A stretch of 64,000 nucleotides of DNA from Allgaiera indica. Lineage in GTDB: Bacteria; Pseudomonadota; Alphaproteobacteria; Rhodobacterales; Rhodobacteraceae. The notes below the pieces were generated by a model, which was not told the DNA's origin, did no database searches, and saw only the letters and a list, made by a program, of their open reading frames with translations. Below, piece by piece: positions 23,351 to 33,795 of the stretch. The DNA lies in contig NZ_FNOB01000003.1 of NCBI RefSeq assembly GCF_900106675.1, forward strand, positions 124,001-188,000. The letters are read 5' to 3'. The position numbers and the translations under genes were made by a program. Each line of letters opens with the position of its first letter. Positions within the stretch are counted from its first letter, which is position 1.

Positions 23351-24283
23351 TCACAGTGCGCCCAGGATGTCTCGGGCGCGGGCGCAATCGGCCTTCATCT
23401 GCGCGATCAATTCTTCGATCGCATCGAAGCTCATCTCCGGTCGCAGGTAGTCGACCAGGGCGACCGACAGTTCAGCGCCGTACAGATCGCCGTCGAAATC
23501 GAACAGGAAGGTTTCCAGATTCGGGGCCGCGCCGTCGAACATCGGCCGCACGCCCAGGCTGGCGGCGCCGCCGTAGCTGCCGGCATGGGGGCCGGTCAGC
23601 ACATCGGCCTTGACCGCATAGACCCCGAAACGCGGAAGGTGCAGCCCGCCCAGCTCCATGTTGGCGGTCGGAAACCCCAGGTCGCGTCCGCGCTTCTCGC
23701 CGTGCTGCACCTGGCCCTCGATCCGATGCCAATGGCCCAGCATCCGGGCCGCATCGCGCGGCCGGCCCTCGCTGAGCGCCGTGCGGATCGCGGTCGAGGA
23801 AATTTCCTCTCCCTCCGTCTCGATCAGCTTCGCGATCGAGACGCCGAAGCCCTTCGCCGCCCCCAAGGTGCGCAGATCCTCGGCCGATCCGGCCCGGCCC
23901 TTGCCGAAGTGGAAATCGGCGCCGACGACGACATGCGACACGCCCAGCCCCGCGACCAGCACCTCATCCACGAAGGTTTCGGGGGGCATCGCGGCAAGGT
24001 CTCGGGTGAAGGGCAGTTCATAAAGCCGCTGTACCCCCAGCTTTTCCAGCCGGTGGGCCCGGGCGGCGCGGTTCATCAGGCGAAAGGGGGGCGCGTCAGG
24101 GGCGAAGACCTCGCGCGGGTGGGGCTCGAAGGTGACGACGCCCAGCGGCGCGCCGGAAGGGGTGGCGGCCGCCTCGGCGATCACCGATTGGTGGCCCAGA
24201 TGCAGCCCGTCGAAATTGCCCATGGCGACCGAGGCCCCCCGGTCTTTGGGCTCAAGCCCTTGCCATGTCGTCAGAATCCGCAT
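23351..24283 (-). CDS. ribF: Bifunctional riboflavin kinase/FAD synthetase
   Basis: The 310-residue enzyme converts riboflavin to FMN and FMN to FAD. The N-terminal FAD-synthetase nucleotidyltransferase domain shows GNFDGLHLGHQ (about residues 23-33) and SSTAIRTALSEG. The C-terminal kinase domain shows KRGRDLGFPTANM, followed by GVYAVKADV and NLETFLFDFDGDLYG. Length fits the family. It is in a minus-strand series with the MaoC gene 39 bp upstream. No FMN riboswitch is visible before it. Confidence 0.95.
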   Translation of the reverse strand: MRILTTWQGLEPKDRGASVAMGNFDGLHLGHQSVIAEAAATPSGAPLGVVTFEPHPREVFAPDAPPFRLMNRAARAHRLEKLGVQRLYELPFTRDLAAMPPETFVDEVLVAGLGVSHVVVGADFHFGKGRAGSAEDLRTLGAAKGFGVSIAKLIETEGEEISSTAIRTALSEGRPRDAARMLGHWHRIEGQVQHGEKRGRDLGFPTANMELGGLHLPRFGVYAVKADVLTGPHAGSYGGAASLGVRPMFDGAAPNLETFLFDFDGDLYGAELSVALVDYLRPEMSFDAIEELIAQMKADCARARDILGAL

Positions 24284-24322
24284 CCAGCCCCCGGCCCCGC
24301 GCTCGGCGGGGTGGGCCCGCCG

Positions 24323-24802
24323 TCAGTCGAACTTGCGGCTGGGCGCCAGCACCAGCGCCTCGCCTTTCAACACGACCGTATCGCCCACAAGGCAGCGACA
24401 ATCAAGGGTGACGCGGCGCTTGGCGTGGTCGATGGTCAGCACCTTCACCCGCGCCTCGACCACGTCGCCCGGCCGCACCGGCGCCAGGAATTTCAACGAC
24501 TGCCCCATGTAGACGGTGCCATGGCCCGGAAGCTGTTCGCCGATCACCGCCGAGATCAGCCCGGCGGTCAGCATCCCGTGCGCGATGCGGCCCTCGAAGA
24601 TCGTGTCCTGGGCGTAGTCGTCATCCAGATGCACCGGGTTTCGGTCGGTCGAGACCTCGGCGAAAAGCGCGATGTCGCGGTCGGTTACCTGCTTGCGCAG
24701 GAAGCGCTCCATCCCGACCTCGAGATCCTCGATGCAGATCGTGCCGCGCGGCAGGTTGTCGTTCGGGGGGGTGTCGAACATCGGGGTGATTCCATCGCTC
24801 AT
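24323..24802 (-). CDS. MaoC-family (R)-specific enoyl-CoA hydratase/dehydratase
   Basis: The 159-residue single hot-dog domain protein carries the hydratase-2 signature: FAEVSTDRNPVHLDDDYAQ with the catalytic Asp/His pair, then FEGRIAHGMLTAGLISAVI. Such proteins hydrate enoyl-CoA or related thioesters, and in alphaproteobacteria may feed PHA or beta-oxidation. The start is ambiguous between 24802 and an ATG at 24781; neither has a strong ribosome-binding site. Confidence 0.85.
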   Translation of the reverse strand: MSDGITPMFDTPPNDNLPRGTICIEDLEVGMERFLRKQVTDRDIALFAEVSTDRNPVHLDDDYAQDTIFEGRIAHGMLTAGLISAVIGEQLPGHGTVYMGQSLKFLAPVRPGDVVEARVKVLTIDHAKRRVTLDCRCLVGDTVVLKGEALVLAPSRKFD

Positions 24803-24904
24803 GTTGCGCCGCAGCATAGCGGTGACCACGCCGGCGCGCAAGATAGTTGCGCAACAATATTGCTTGTGTGTTTATCTGGGTGTAATTTTGCTGCGGGCCG
24901 CATT

Positions 24905-25774
24905 CTAGCGCAGATAGGGGATCGCGGCGGTGACCGAAAGCAGATGCTCTTGCAGGAAGGCGTCGAGCTTCTGCGGATCGGGGGTGTTGCGGTCTTCGCC
25001 GAAGGCGGGCGCGGCGATGCCGGAGGTGACGAAGAGCGTGTCGAAGCCCTCTTGCATGGCGCCCTGGATGTCGGTGGCGATGCCATCGCCGATCGCCAGG
25101 ATATCGGCCTCCTGCAAGGAGCCGCCGACCTCTCCCAGACGCCGGCGGGCGAGGTCGTAGATCTGCGGATAGGGCTTGCCCAGCCAGAGCACCTCTCCGC
25201 CCGCCTCTTCATAGGCCTTGGCGATGGCGCCGGCACAGTAGATCCGCATCTCGCCGCGCTCGACCACGAGGTCGGGATTGGCGCACAGCATCTTCAGCCC
25301 TCTGGTGCGCGCCTCCAGAAGAATCGCGCGGTAGTCGTCGGGCGTTTCGGTGCTGTCGTCGAAGAGACCCGTGCAGACGATGCCGCTGGCCTGGTTCAGC
25401 GGTACCGGTTCGACCGAGGCGCCGCCGGGCAGGTTGTCGAACAGTGGCAGGCAGGTGTCGGGGCCGAGGTGGTAGATCCTTGGCCCGACGGCACCGCCGG
25501 CGATCGCCTCGCGCGCCGCGTCGCCGGAACTGGCGATCGCGTCGTAGCAATCGCGCGGCACGCCGAGCGCGTCGATCTGTTCGCGCACCATTTGCCAGGG
25601 GCGGGGGCCGTTGGTCAGCAGCACCACCTTGCCGCCGCCGGCCCGGAAGCCGCGCAGCGCCTCGACCGCCGCCGGGTAGGCGGCCACGCCGTTGTGCAGG
25701 CATCCCCACAGATCGCACAGGATCGAGCGGTAGGGTTGGGACATCTCGGCGAGGGATTGGACGATGCGGGTCAC
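24905..25774 (-). CDS. TIGR01459-type HAD-superfamily phosphatase
   Basis: The 289-residue class IIA HAD hydrolase is related to NagD. It has motif I ILCDLWGCLHNG with the nucleophilic Asp near residue 21, motif II VVLLTNGPRPW, the Lys in WLGKPYPQIY and motif IV ILAIGDGIATDIQGAMQEGFD. The start is GTG at 25774 with AAAGGAGG 7 bp before it. It is transcribed after ppaC, with a repeat-associated hairpin between them. Substrate unknown, possibly a sugar or nucleotide phosphate. Confidence 0.87.
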   Translation of the reverse strand: MTRIVQSLAEMSQPYRSILCDLWGCLHNGVAAYPAAVEALRGFRAGGGKVVLLTNGPRPWQMVREQIDALGVPRDCYDAIASSGDAAREAIAGGAVGPRIYHLGPDTCLPLFDNLPGGASVEPVPLNQASGIVCTGLFDDSTETPDDYRAILLEARTRGLKMLCANPDLVVERGEMRIYCAGAIAKAYEEAGGEVLWLGKPYPQIYDLARRRLGEVGGSLQEADILAIGDGIATDIQGAMQEGFDTLFVTSGIAAPAFGEDRNTPDPQKLDAFLQEHLLSVTAAIPYLR

Positions 25775-25787
25775 GGGGAGCCTCCTT

Positions 25788-25838
25788 TTCCGCCTGTGGC
25801 GGAAGCCTCCGGCGGGAGTATTTTCGCCAAGATGAAGG
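25788..25838 (-). repeat. Dispersed repeat copy with hairpin, downstream of ppaC
   Basis: The core GTATTTTCGCCAAGATGA lies within 25816-25838. A perfect stem (TTCCGCC, TGT, GGCGGAA) is at 25788-25804. Read on the minus strand, the order is core then hairpin, shortly after the ppaC stop, matching the copy after ftsY. A terminator role is plausible. Confidence 0.7.
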
Positions 25839-25871
25839 GCGGGGTGACCGGGATCGGGGCCCCGCCGGTGT

Positions 25872-26789
25872 TCAGACCGCGAGCGCGGGGATGATCTGCT
25901 TCTTGCGGCTCATGATGCCGGGCAGCACCACCGTGTCGCCCGTGACGGAGGCGCCGAAGCTTTTCTCGGCGATCGTCTTCACCAGATCGTTCGGGACCAG
26001 CAGCGTGGCTTCTTCGCGCAGGATATCGACCACGAACAGCAGCACCTGGTCGGCGCCGTCGGCCTGGGCCACGCCGGGCATAGCGGCCATCAGCGCATCC
26101 TTGCGCGCCAGCACAACCTCGGGCGCCGTGGTTTCCAGCACCGAGACCCGCAGCTGCTTGCCGCCCACCTCGTATTCCTTCGAATCCATGCGCAGCAATT
26201 CGGCGTCCGAGAAGGCCGAAACGTCGGATTTCGCGGCGAACATCTCGGCGGCGTAGTCGGGGATCGAGACGCCCAGATCCTGCGCCAGCGCCTCTGCCAG
26301 GGCGCGGTCATGCGCGGTGGTGGTGGGCGAGCGGAACGCCAGCGTGTCCGACAGGATGCACGACAGCGCCAGCGTCTTGATCGACGCGGGCATCTTCGCC
26401 GCGTCCGCGCCCATCAGATCGTGCATCACCGTGGCGGTACAGGCCAGCGGGCGGATGGTGATCTCGATCGGGGCGCGGGTTTTCAGGCCGCCGGCCAGCA
26501 GGTGGTGGTCGATCACCTGCAGCAGGTTCGCGCCGTTGATCGAGGCGGGCAGTTCGGCGGGGTTGTTGGTGTCGACGACGACGCAATCCTCTCCCTCCGC
26601 GACATCGGCGATGATCTGCGGCTTGTCCACGCCGGCGCGCGACAGCACGAAGGCGGCTTCGGTGTTGGGTTCCCCCAGCAGCGCGGGCGTCGCCGGGGTG
26701 CCTTTCACCTCGGATAGATACCAGGCCCAGATGATGGCAGAGCAGGTGGCATCGGTGTCGGGGGATTTATGTCCGAAAACCTTGATCAT
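25872..26789 (-). CDS. ppaC: Manganese-dependent inorganic pyrophosphatase (family II)
   Basis: The 305-residue DHH-superfamily enzyme hydrolyses pyrophosphate. Metal-binding motifs are all present: FGHKSPDTDATCSA near residues 6-19, VVVDTNNPAE near 70, and the DHH motif in QVIDHHLLAGG near 92-100. The C-terminal DHHA2 domain ends with SRKKQIIPAL, the substrate-binding RKK segment. It replaces or supplements a family I enzyme. It is divergent from groES across a 227-bp regulatory region. Confidence 0.94.
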   Translation of the reverse strand: MIKVFGHKSPDTDATCSAIIWAWYLSEVKGTPATPALLGEPNTEAAFVLSRAGVDKPQIIADVAEGEDCVVVDTNNPAELPASINGANLLQVIDHHLLAGGLKTRAPIEITIRPLACTATVMHDLMGADAAKMPASIKTLALSCILSDTLAFRSPTTTAHDRALAEALAQDLGVSIPDYAAEMFAAKSDVSAFSDAELLRMDSKEYEVGGKQLRVSVLETTAPEVVLARKDALMAAMPGVAQADGADQVLLFVVDILREEATLLVPNDLVKTIAEKSFGASVTGDTVVLPGIMSRKKQIIPALAV

Positions 26790-26917
26790 TGCGCAATCCG
26801 TTCACGAGAGAAGTCAAATCGCGCGTCTTATAGGCGGTGCGGCATGGCTTGTCACCCCGGCCCCCGCCCTCTGGCGCGGTCCGGCATCGCGGTGGGAATT
26901 TTAGCGCTGCGATCGGC

Positions 26918-26946
26918 TTGACAGCCACCGGTGCTTTGCCTAGATC
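26918..26946 (+). promoter_or_regulatory. Sigma-70-type promoter of groESL
   Basis: TTGACA at 26918-26923 and TAGATC at 26941-26946 are separated by 17 bases. The CIRCE element begins 7 bases downstream, as expected for a HrcA-controlled heat-shock promoter. Confidence 0.75.
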
Positions 26947-26953
26947 CAGGGCG

Positions 26954-26980
26954 TTGGCACTCGGACGAGGTGAGTGCTAA
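26954..26980 (+). promoter_or_regulatory. CIRCE element (HrcA operator) of groESL
   Basis: TTGGCACTC, nine bases, GAGTGCTAA. This matches the CIRCE consensus TTAGCACTC-N9-GAGTGCTAA with one mismatch in the left arm. It overlaps the probable transcription start, where bound HrcA would block groESL at normal temperature. Confidence 0.92.
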
Positions 26981-27016
26981 CGGCGATATGAACTGGAACC
27001 TAGGGAGTGTTCTCAG

Positions 27017-27304
27017 ATGGCATTCAAACCGCTGCATGACCGCGTGCTGGTCCGCCGCGTCGAAGGCGAGGAAAAGACCAAGGGCGGTCTGATCATCCCC
27101 GATTCCGCCAAGGAAAAGCCCGCCGAGGGCGAAGTGGTGGCTTGCGGCGAAGGCGCGCGCAAGGATTCGGGTGAGCTGATCGAGATGGCCGTGAAGGCCG
27201 GTGATCGCGTGCTGTTCGGCAAGTGGTCGGGCACCGAGGTGACCATCGACGGCGAAGAGCTGCTGATCATGAAGGAAAGCGACATCCTCGGCATCATCGC
27301 CTGA
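27017..27304 (+). CDS. groES: Co-chaperonin GroES
   Basis: The 95-residue Hsp10 protein caps the GroEL ring. The start [20 protein letters not shown], the mobile loop region [18 protein letters not shown] and the end of the domain ([29 protein letters not shown]) match the family. GGGAG precedes the ATG. groEL follows after 45 bp. Confidence 0.98.
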   Translation: MAFKPLHDRVLVRRVEGEEKTKGGLIIPDSAKEKPAEGEVVACGEGARKDSGELIEMAVKAGDRVLFGKWSGTEVTIDGEELLIMKESDILGIIA

Positions 27305-27319
27305 GGCCCTTTCCCCTAA

Positions 27320-28993
<1,674 letters not shown>

Positions 28994-29016
28994 GCCACCC
29001 GTTCGGCTTGGATAAG

Positions 29017-29044
29017 GGAAAGGGGGTCTTCGGGCCCCCTTTCC
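29017..29044 (+). terminator. Rho-independent terminator of groESL
   Basis: GGAAAGGGGGTC, TTCG, GGCCCCCTTTCC: a 12-bp stem (one G-T pair) closed by a C(UUCG)G tetraloop, 23 bp after the groEL stop. Confidence 0.9.
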
Positions 29045-29310
29045 GCATTTGCATTGCGCAGCCGCCGAACGTCGGAGATCGCGCCGTGCCGGGCGGGGTC
29101 CGTCGCCGCCAGACGACCAACGGAGAGAACTGAGGCGCGGCAAAGGGCCTGCCCCGGCGCCCTGACCATGGCCTCGCTCGACGACAAAAGCAGGCCGGCG
29201 GACCTTGGCGGTTCGTTTCACGGCCGCCTCGGCTCTTTCCCTTCGCGTCGCAAGGCATTAGGTCAGACGAAACCGGGGCCGCGCGGGCCCTGCCAGGTAT
29301 GGGACCCGTA
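29045..29310. other. Intergenic region before ftsY
   Basis: These 266 bp hold no convincing gene. I looked for the SRP RNA because ftsY follows, but the conserved GGTCAGG/GGAAGCAGCC core is absent. The region probably contains the ftsY promoter. Confidence 0.4.
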
Positions 29311-30390
29311 ATGTCGTTCTTCAGGAAGCTGAAAGACCGGATGTTAAAATCCTCCTCGAAGCTCGAGGCCGGATTGGAAGATCTTGTCGAAGAGGGTGCC
29401 GACGCCGCCGCCCCCCCGGCGCCCGGCAATGCCCCGCCAGCGCCCCCCGCCAAGGCCACGCCCCCCGCAGCAGATCAGCCCGCCGCCGCAGCGGAACCTG
29501 CGGCGCCTTCCCGTCCCGGCCTGCTGAGCCGCGTCATCGGCCGTGACACCGCGCCGCGCCGCGTCCTTGACGACGAGATGCTCGAAAGCCTAGAGGATCT
29601 GTTGATCCAGTCCGACATGGGCGTCGAGACCGCGGTGCGGGTCACCGCGAACCTGGCCGAGGGCCGCTACGGCCGCCGACTTTCGGTCGAAGAGATCAAG
29701 CGCGCCCTGGCCGACGAGATCACCCGCATCATGGAGCCGGTGGCCAAACCCCTGCCGCTTTATGCCAAGACCCCGCAGGTGGTGCTGGTGGTGGGGGTGA
29801 ACGGCTCCGGCAAGACCACGACGATCGGCAAGCTGGCCGCGCAGTTCCGCGCCGCGGGGAAGCAGGTGGTGATTGCGGCGGGCGATACCTTCCGCGCCGC
29901 GGCGGTCGAACAGCTTCAGGTCTGGGGCGAACGCGCCGGTGTGCCGGTGATGACCGCGCCCGAGGGCTCGGACCCGGCAAGCCTGGCCTTTGACGCGCTG
30001 ACCAGGGCCCAGGCCGAGGGCGCGGATCTGCTGATGATCGACACCGCCGGCCGGCTGCAGAACCGCGCCGATCTGATGGAGGAACTGGCCAAGATCGTCC
30101 GGGTGATCCGCAAGAAGGATCCCGATGCGCCGCACAACACCCTGCTTGTTCTTGACGCCACCACCGGCCAGAACGCGCTGAGCCAGGTCGAGATCTTCCA
30201 GAAACTCGCCGATGTCTCGGGGCTGGTGATGACGAAACTCGACGGCACCGCGCGCGGTGGCGTGCTGGTGGCGCTGGCCGACCGCTTCGGCCTGCCGATC
30301 CACGCGATCGGCGTGGGCGAACAGATCGACGACCTGGCCCCCTTCGACCCCGAGGATTTCGCCCGCGCCCTGACGGGCCTCGACCCATGA
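29311..30390 (+). CDS. ftsY: Signal recognition particle receptor FtsY
   Basis: This 359-residue SRP GTPase targets ribosomes making membrane proteins to the translocon. A short N-terminal acidic, Ala/Pro-rich region (to about residue 70) is followed by the helical N domain (LDDEMLESLEDLLIQSDMGVETA) and the G domain with VGVNGSGKTTTIGKLA (P-loop Lys about 168), DTFRAAAVEQL, DTAGRLQN and TKLDGTARGG. MSFFRKLKDRM at 29311 is the typical basic amphipathic start; an ATG four codons upstream also exists. A dispersed repeat with hairpin follows the stop after 13 bp. Confidence 0.95.
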   Translation: MSFFRKLKDRMLKSSSKLEAGLEDLVEEGADAAAPPAPGNAPPAPPAKATPPAADQPAAAAEPAAPSRPGLLSRVIGRDTAPRRVLDDEMLESLEDLLIQSDMGVETAVRVTANLAEGRYGRRLSVEEIKRALADEITRIMEPVAKPLPLYAKTPQVVLVVGVNGSGKTTTIGKLAAQFRAAGKQVVIAAGDTFRAAAVEQLQVWGERAGVPVMTAPEGSDPASLAFDALTRAQAEGADLLMIDTAGRLQNRADLMEELAKIVRVIRKKDPDAPHNTLLVLDATTGQNALSQVEIFQKLADVSGLVMTKLDGTARGGVLVALADRFGLPIHAIGVGEQIDDLAPFDPEDFARALTGLDP

Positions 30391-30403
30391 AACCCCGAAG
30401 TCC

Positions 30404-30458
30404 CCTTCATCTTGGCGAAAATACTCTCGGGGGGTCCGGGGGGCAGACAGCCCCCCGG
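30404..30458 (+). repeat. Dispersed repeat copy with GC hairpin after ftsY
   Basis: The core (reverse complement of GTATTTTCGCCAAGATGA) lies within 30404-30426. It is followed by a perfect 9-bp stem CCGGGGGGC, AGACA, GCCCCCCGG at 30436-30458. The core-then-hairpin order relative to the upstream gene is the same as at ppaC. It could terminate ftsY. Confidence 0.72.
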
Positions 30459-30469
30459 CTTGGCCGCGA

Positions 30470-31369
30470 TTGAGCGCCTGGATCAATGCCATACAGGGCA
30501 CGCCGGCGGGCCATCAGGCGGCGTTGGTGCTGGCGCTTGCCGCAGCGTTCCTGCACGCGATCTTCGGCGCGCTGCAGAAGGGCCGTCATGACCCCTGGCT
30601 CAGCCGCGCGGCGATCGACGGCTCCTATGCGGTCCTGTCGCTGCCTTTCGCGTTGTTCGTCGTGCCCTGGCCGCAGGCCCAGATGTGGCCGATCTTCGCC
30701 GGCGCCGTGGTGATCCATATCGGCTACAAGCTGTTGCAGGCCTCGGCTTACCAGCGCGGCGCCTATACGGTGGTCTATCCGGTGGTGCGCGGCACCGGGC
30801 CGCTGTTTACCGTGTTCGGCGCGATGCTGATCTTCGGCGAGCATTTCACCCCGCTGCAATGGGTCGGCGTGGCGATGCTGGTCGCCGGCATCTTCGGCCT
30901 GGCAGGCTACAATCTGCGCCATATCCAGATCGACCGCGAAACGCTGGCGCCCGCGCTGGGGCTGGCGGTGCTGACCGGGGGCTTCGTCGCGCTTTACACC
31001 ACCTATGACGCCTTCGGCATCCGCCGCGCGCCCGATCCCTTCACCTTCCTGGCGTGGTTCTTCGTGCTCGATGGGCTGTTCATGCCTTTCTACACCCACC
31101 GCCGCTGGCGGGTGCTGGGCCGCGACCAGATAGCACCGCTGCTTCGGCGCGGCGTGCTGGGGGCGGTGATTGCCTGGGCCAGTTTCGGGTCCGTCATGCT
31201 GGCCACGCGGCTGGACAAGGTGGGGCAGGCGGCGGTGCTGCGCGAGACCTCGACGATCTTCGCCGCGCTGATCGGCTGGGTCGTGCTGGGCGAAAAGGTC
31301 GGTCCGCGCCGCACGCTGCTGATGGCGCTGATCGCCGCCGGGGCCGTGGTGGTGGAACTGGCGGGCTAG
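30470..31369 (+). CDS. EamA/DMT-superfamily transporter
   Basis: This protein of about 299 residues has ten hydrophobic helices in two EamA halves, consistent with a small-molecule exporter of the drug/metabolite family. The second half ends VLGEKVGPRRTLLMALIAAGAVVVELAG, a common EamA ending. The start is uncertain: the frame opens with a TTG at 30470 without a clear ribosome-binding site, 12 bp after the repeat hairpin. It converges on the peroxiredoxin gene. Confidence 0.8.
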   Translation: MSAWINAIQGTPAGHQAALVLALAAAFLHAIFGALQKGRHDPWLSRAAIDGSYAVLSLPFALFVVPWPQAQMWPIFAGAVVIHIGYKLLQASAYQRGAYTVVYPVVRGTGPLFTVFGAMLIFGEHFTPLQWVGVAMLVAGIFGLAGYNLRHIQIDRETLAPALGLAVLTGGFVALYTTYDAFGIRRAPDPFTFLAWFFVLDGLFMPFYTHRRWRVLGRDQIAPLLRRGVLGAVIAWASFGSVMLATRLDKVGQAAVLRETSTIFAALIGWVVLGEKVGPRRTLLMALIAAGAVVVELAG

Positions 31370-31381
31370 GGCGCGGCTGGC

Positions 31382-31423
31382 GGCGGCCAGCACCGAGGCC
31401 GGCCGCCGACGTCGATGTTTTTT
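31382..31423 (+). terminator. Possible terminator between convergent DMT and peroxiredoxin genes
   Basis: GGCGGCC and GGCCGCC form a 7-bp stem over a 12-base loop (31382-31407). A run of six T lies ten bases further (31418-31423). The gap between stem and T-run weakens the call. Confidence 0.4.
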
Positions 31424-31438
31424 GGAAACGGGGCGCCC

Positions 31439-31945
31439 TTAGCCGTCGGCTTCCGCGCCGATCGCCTTCAGCATCGATTCGCCGCCCGAAGTGTCGCACA
31501 CGCCGGGCGATTCTTCTTCATGGAGCACCTTGATCACGCCGTCCTCGGCATAAAGGGCATAGCGTTTGGACCGATCCAGCAGACCTGCCGGCGGGGCCGA
31601 AAAGGCGCGCCCCATCGCCTTGGTGAAGCTGGCGTCCGTGTCGCCCAGCATGGTGATGCCGGCATCACTTGCGCCGGTGGCTTCGCCCCAGGCGCCCATC
31701 ACGAAGGGGTCGTTGACCGAGATGCAGATCACCTCGTCCACGCCCTTTGCCGCGAAATCCTTCCGGGTGCGGATGAAGCTGGGCACATGCGACGTGGTGC
31801 AGGTGCCGGTATAGGCGCCGGGCAGCGCGAAGATCACCACCTTGCGGCCCTTGGTCAGGCTGTCCAATTCCACCGGTTCAGGGCCGTCGGGGCCCATCTT
31901 CAGAAGGGTTGCCCCCGGAAGTTTTTCGCCTACCGAAATCGTCAT
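31439..31945 (-). CDS. Peroxiredoxin (Prx5-type, thioredoxin-like)
   Basis: The 168-residue AhpC/TSA-type protein reduces hydrogen peroxide and organic peroxides. The peroxidatic Cys is in PGAYTGTCTTSHVPSF (about C49). A further Cys near the C-terminus (SPGVCDTSGGE) could act as resolving residue, as in atypical 2-Cys Prx5 proteins. GAGGAGAAC is seen just before the ATG at 31945. It is divergent from the FAD reductase gene. Confidence 0.9.
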   Translation of the reverse strand: MTISVGEKLPGATLLKMGPDGPEPVELDSLTKGRKVVIFALPGAYTGTCTTSHVPSFIRTRKDFAAKGVDEVICISVNDPFVMGAWGEATGASDAGITMLGDTDASFTKAMGRAFSAPPAGLLDRSKRYALYAEDGVIKVLHEEESPGVCDTSGGESMLKAIGAEADG

Positions 31946-32029
31946 GACGTTCTCCTCGCGCGTTGCGTTACCTGTGCATCGGCATATAGGGTCTGCGCGC
32001 GTAGGGGCCAGTAAATTTCGGAGGCATCC

Positions 32030-33235
32030 ATGACGGGGATCGTCATAATCGGTGCGGGGCAGGCGGGCGCCTCGCTTGCCGCGAAACTTCGGGCTTTGGG
32101 ATACGACGGCGTCCTGACCTTGATCGGCGAAGAGACTGACGCGCCCTACCAACGCCCGCCGCTGTCGAAGCAGTACCTTATGGGCGAGATGGAACTGGAA
32201 CGCCTGTACCTGCGCGCGGACAGCTTCTACGACGAACAGAAGATCGCCCTGCGGCTGGGCAAGCCGGTCACCGCGATCGACCTGGCGGCGCAGACCCTGA
32301 CGGTGGGCGGCGAGGCGCTGTCCTACGACCGGTTGGCCCTGACCACCGGGGCCACGCCGCGCACCCTTCCGGCCGATATCGGCGGCATGCTCGACGGTGT
32401 CTATACGGTGCGGCGGCTGGCCGATATCGACGCGATGCAGCACGAATTCCGCAAGGGCGCCCGGCTGCTGGTGATCGGCGGCGGCTATATCGGGCTGGAA
32501 GCCGCGGCGGTGGCGGCCAAGCTGGGGCTGAAGGTCACGCTGGTCGAGGCCGCGCCGCGCATCCTGGGCCGTGTCGCCTGTGAAGAGACCGCCGCCTATT
32601 TCCGCGATCTGCACGCCAGCCATGGCGTCGAGATCCGCGAGGGCGTGGGCCTGAAGCAGCTGAAGGGCGAGGCGCGGGTGACCGGGGCCGAGTTGTCCGA
32701 CGGCACCAGCCTGGCGGTGGATTTCGCCATCGTCGGGGTCGGCATCCGGCCCGAGACCGCGCTGGCCGAGGCCGCCGGGCTGGAGATCGACACCGGCATC
32801 TGTTGCGACGTGCAGGGGCGCACCTCGGATCCGCATGTCTGGGCGGCGGGCGATTGCGCCTCGTTTCCCGGCCCGGCCGGGAGGATGCGGCTGGAAAGCG
32901 TGGGCAACGCCATCGACATGGGCGAGCTGGTGGCCGAAAACATGCTGGGCGCGGCCAAGGCCTATGTGGCCAAGCCCTGGTTCTGGTCCGACCAATACGA
33001 CGTGAAGCTGCAGATCGCGGGGCTTGGCGCCGGCGCCGACCGCATCGTGCAGCGCGCCGACGGGGCGGGGATGTCGCATTGGTATTTCGCGGGCGACCGG
33101 CTGCTGGCGGTCGATGCGATGAACGATCCGCGTGCCTATATGGTGGCCAAGCGCCTGATCGAGGCCGGACGCTCGCCCGCACCCGAGGTCGTGGCCGACC
33201 CGGCGACCGATCTGAAGGCGCTTCTGAAGGCATGA
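32030..33235 (+). CDS. FAD-dependent NAD(P)H:ferredoxin reductase-type oxidoreductase
   Basis: This 401-residue pyridine nucleotide-disulfide oxidoreductase has an N-terminal FAD site (IVIIGAGQAGASLAAKLRALG), a central NAD(P)H site (LLVIGGGYIGLEAAAVAAKLG) and the second FAD motif HVWAAGDCASFP. A reductase C-terminal domain follows (VKLQIAGLGAGADRIVQR). Relatives pass electrons to ferredoxins of cytochrome P450 or dioxygenase systems (rhodocoxin or putidaredoxin reductase type). No such partner is in the window. GGAGG precedes the ATG. It overlaps rsmD by 4 bp. Confidence 0.88.
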   Translation: MTGIVIIGAGQAGASLAAKLRALGYDGVLTLIGEETDAPYQRPPLSKQYLMGEMELERLYLRADSFYDEQKIALRLGKPVTAIDLAAQTLTVGGEALSYDRLALTTGATPRTLPADIGGMLDGVYTVRRLADIDAMQHEFRKGARLLVIGGGYIGLEAAAVAAKLGLKVTLVEAAPRILGRVACEETAAYFRDLHASHGVEIREGVGLKQLKGEARVTGAELSDGTSLAVDFAIVGVGIRPETALAEAAGLEIDTGICCDVQGRTSDPHVWAAGDCASFPGPAGRMRLESVGNAIDMGELVAENMLGAAKAYVAKPWFWSDQYDVKLQIAGLGAGADRIVQRADGAGMSHWYFAGDRLLAVDAMNDPRAYMVAKRLIEAGRSPAPEVVADPATDLKALLKA

Positions 33236-33795
33236 GGATCATCGGTGGAACACGGCGCGGCCTGATCCTGGCCGAGGTTGGCCAGGGCGACGCGGCGGCG
33301 CATCTGCGCCCGACGACCGATCGGGTCAGGGAATCGATCTTCAACCTGCTGGTCAACGGCGGCTATGGCGATCCGATCACCGGCGCGCGGGTGCTGGATC
33401 TGTTCGCCGGCACCGGGGCGCTGGGGCTAGAGGCGCTGTCGCGCGGCGCGGCGCGGGTGACCTTCATCGACGACGGGGTGAAGGCGCGGGCCCTGATCCG
33501 CCAGAACATCGACAAGATGCGCGCCATGGGCATGTGCGACCTCTATCGCCGCGACGCGACCCGGCTGGGCGAGAACCGCGGCGCGCCCTATGGGCTGGTG
33601 TTCCTCGATCCTCCCTATGCCCAGGCCCTGGGCGAAAAGGCGCTGGCCTCGGCCGCCGCCGGCAACTGGCTGGCGCCGGGCGCGCTGGTGGTCTGGGAAG
33701 AGAGCCGCGCGCCGGAACTGCCCGCGGGGTTCACCCTGCTTGATCAGCGCCGCTATGGCGACACTTTGGTGACCCTGCTGGAGGCCCCCGCATGA
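33232..33795 (+). CDS. rsmD: 16S rRNA (guanine966-N2)-methyltransferase RsmD
   Basis: The 187-residue protein starts MRIIGGTRRGLILAE and includes LRPTTDRVRESIFNLL, the SAM-binding VLDLFAGTGALGLEALSRG and the catalytic LVFLDPPYAQ (DPPY) motif. These are the conserved blocks of RsmD, which methylates G966 of 16S rRNA. Four-base ATGA overlaps with the genes on both sides suggest a translationally coupled run. Confidence 0.93.
   Translation: MRIIGGTRRGLILAEVGQGDAAAHLRPTTDRVRESIFNLLVNGGYGDPITGARVLDLFAGTGALGLEALSRGAARVTFIDDGVKARALIRQNIDKMRAMGMCDLYRRDATRLGENRGAPYGLVFLDPPYAQALGEKALASAAAGNWLAPGALVVWEESRAPELPAGFTLLDQRRYGDTLVTLLEAPA

Noticed and set aside
29045..29298. SRP RNA gene before ftsY
   Set aside because: The conserved SRP RNA loop core is absent and no long helix is seen.
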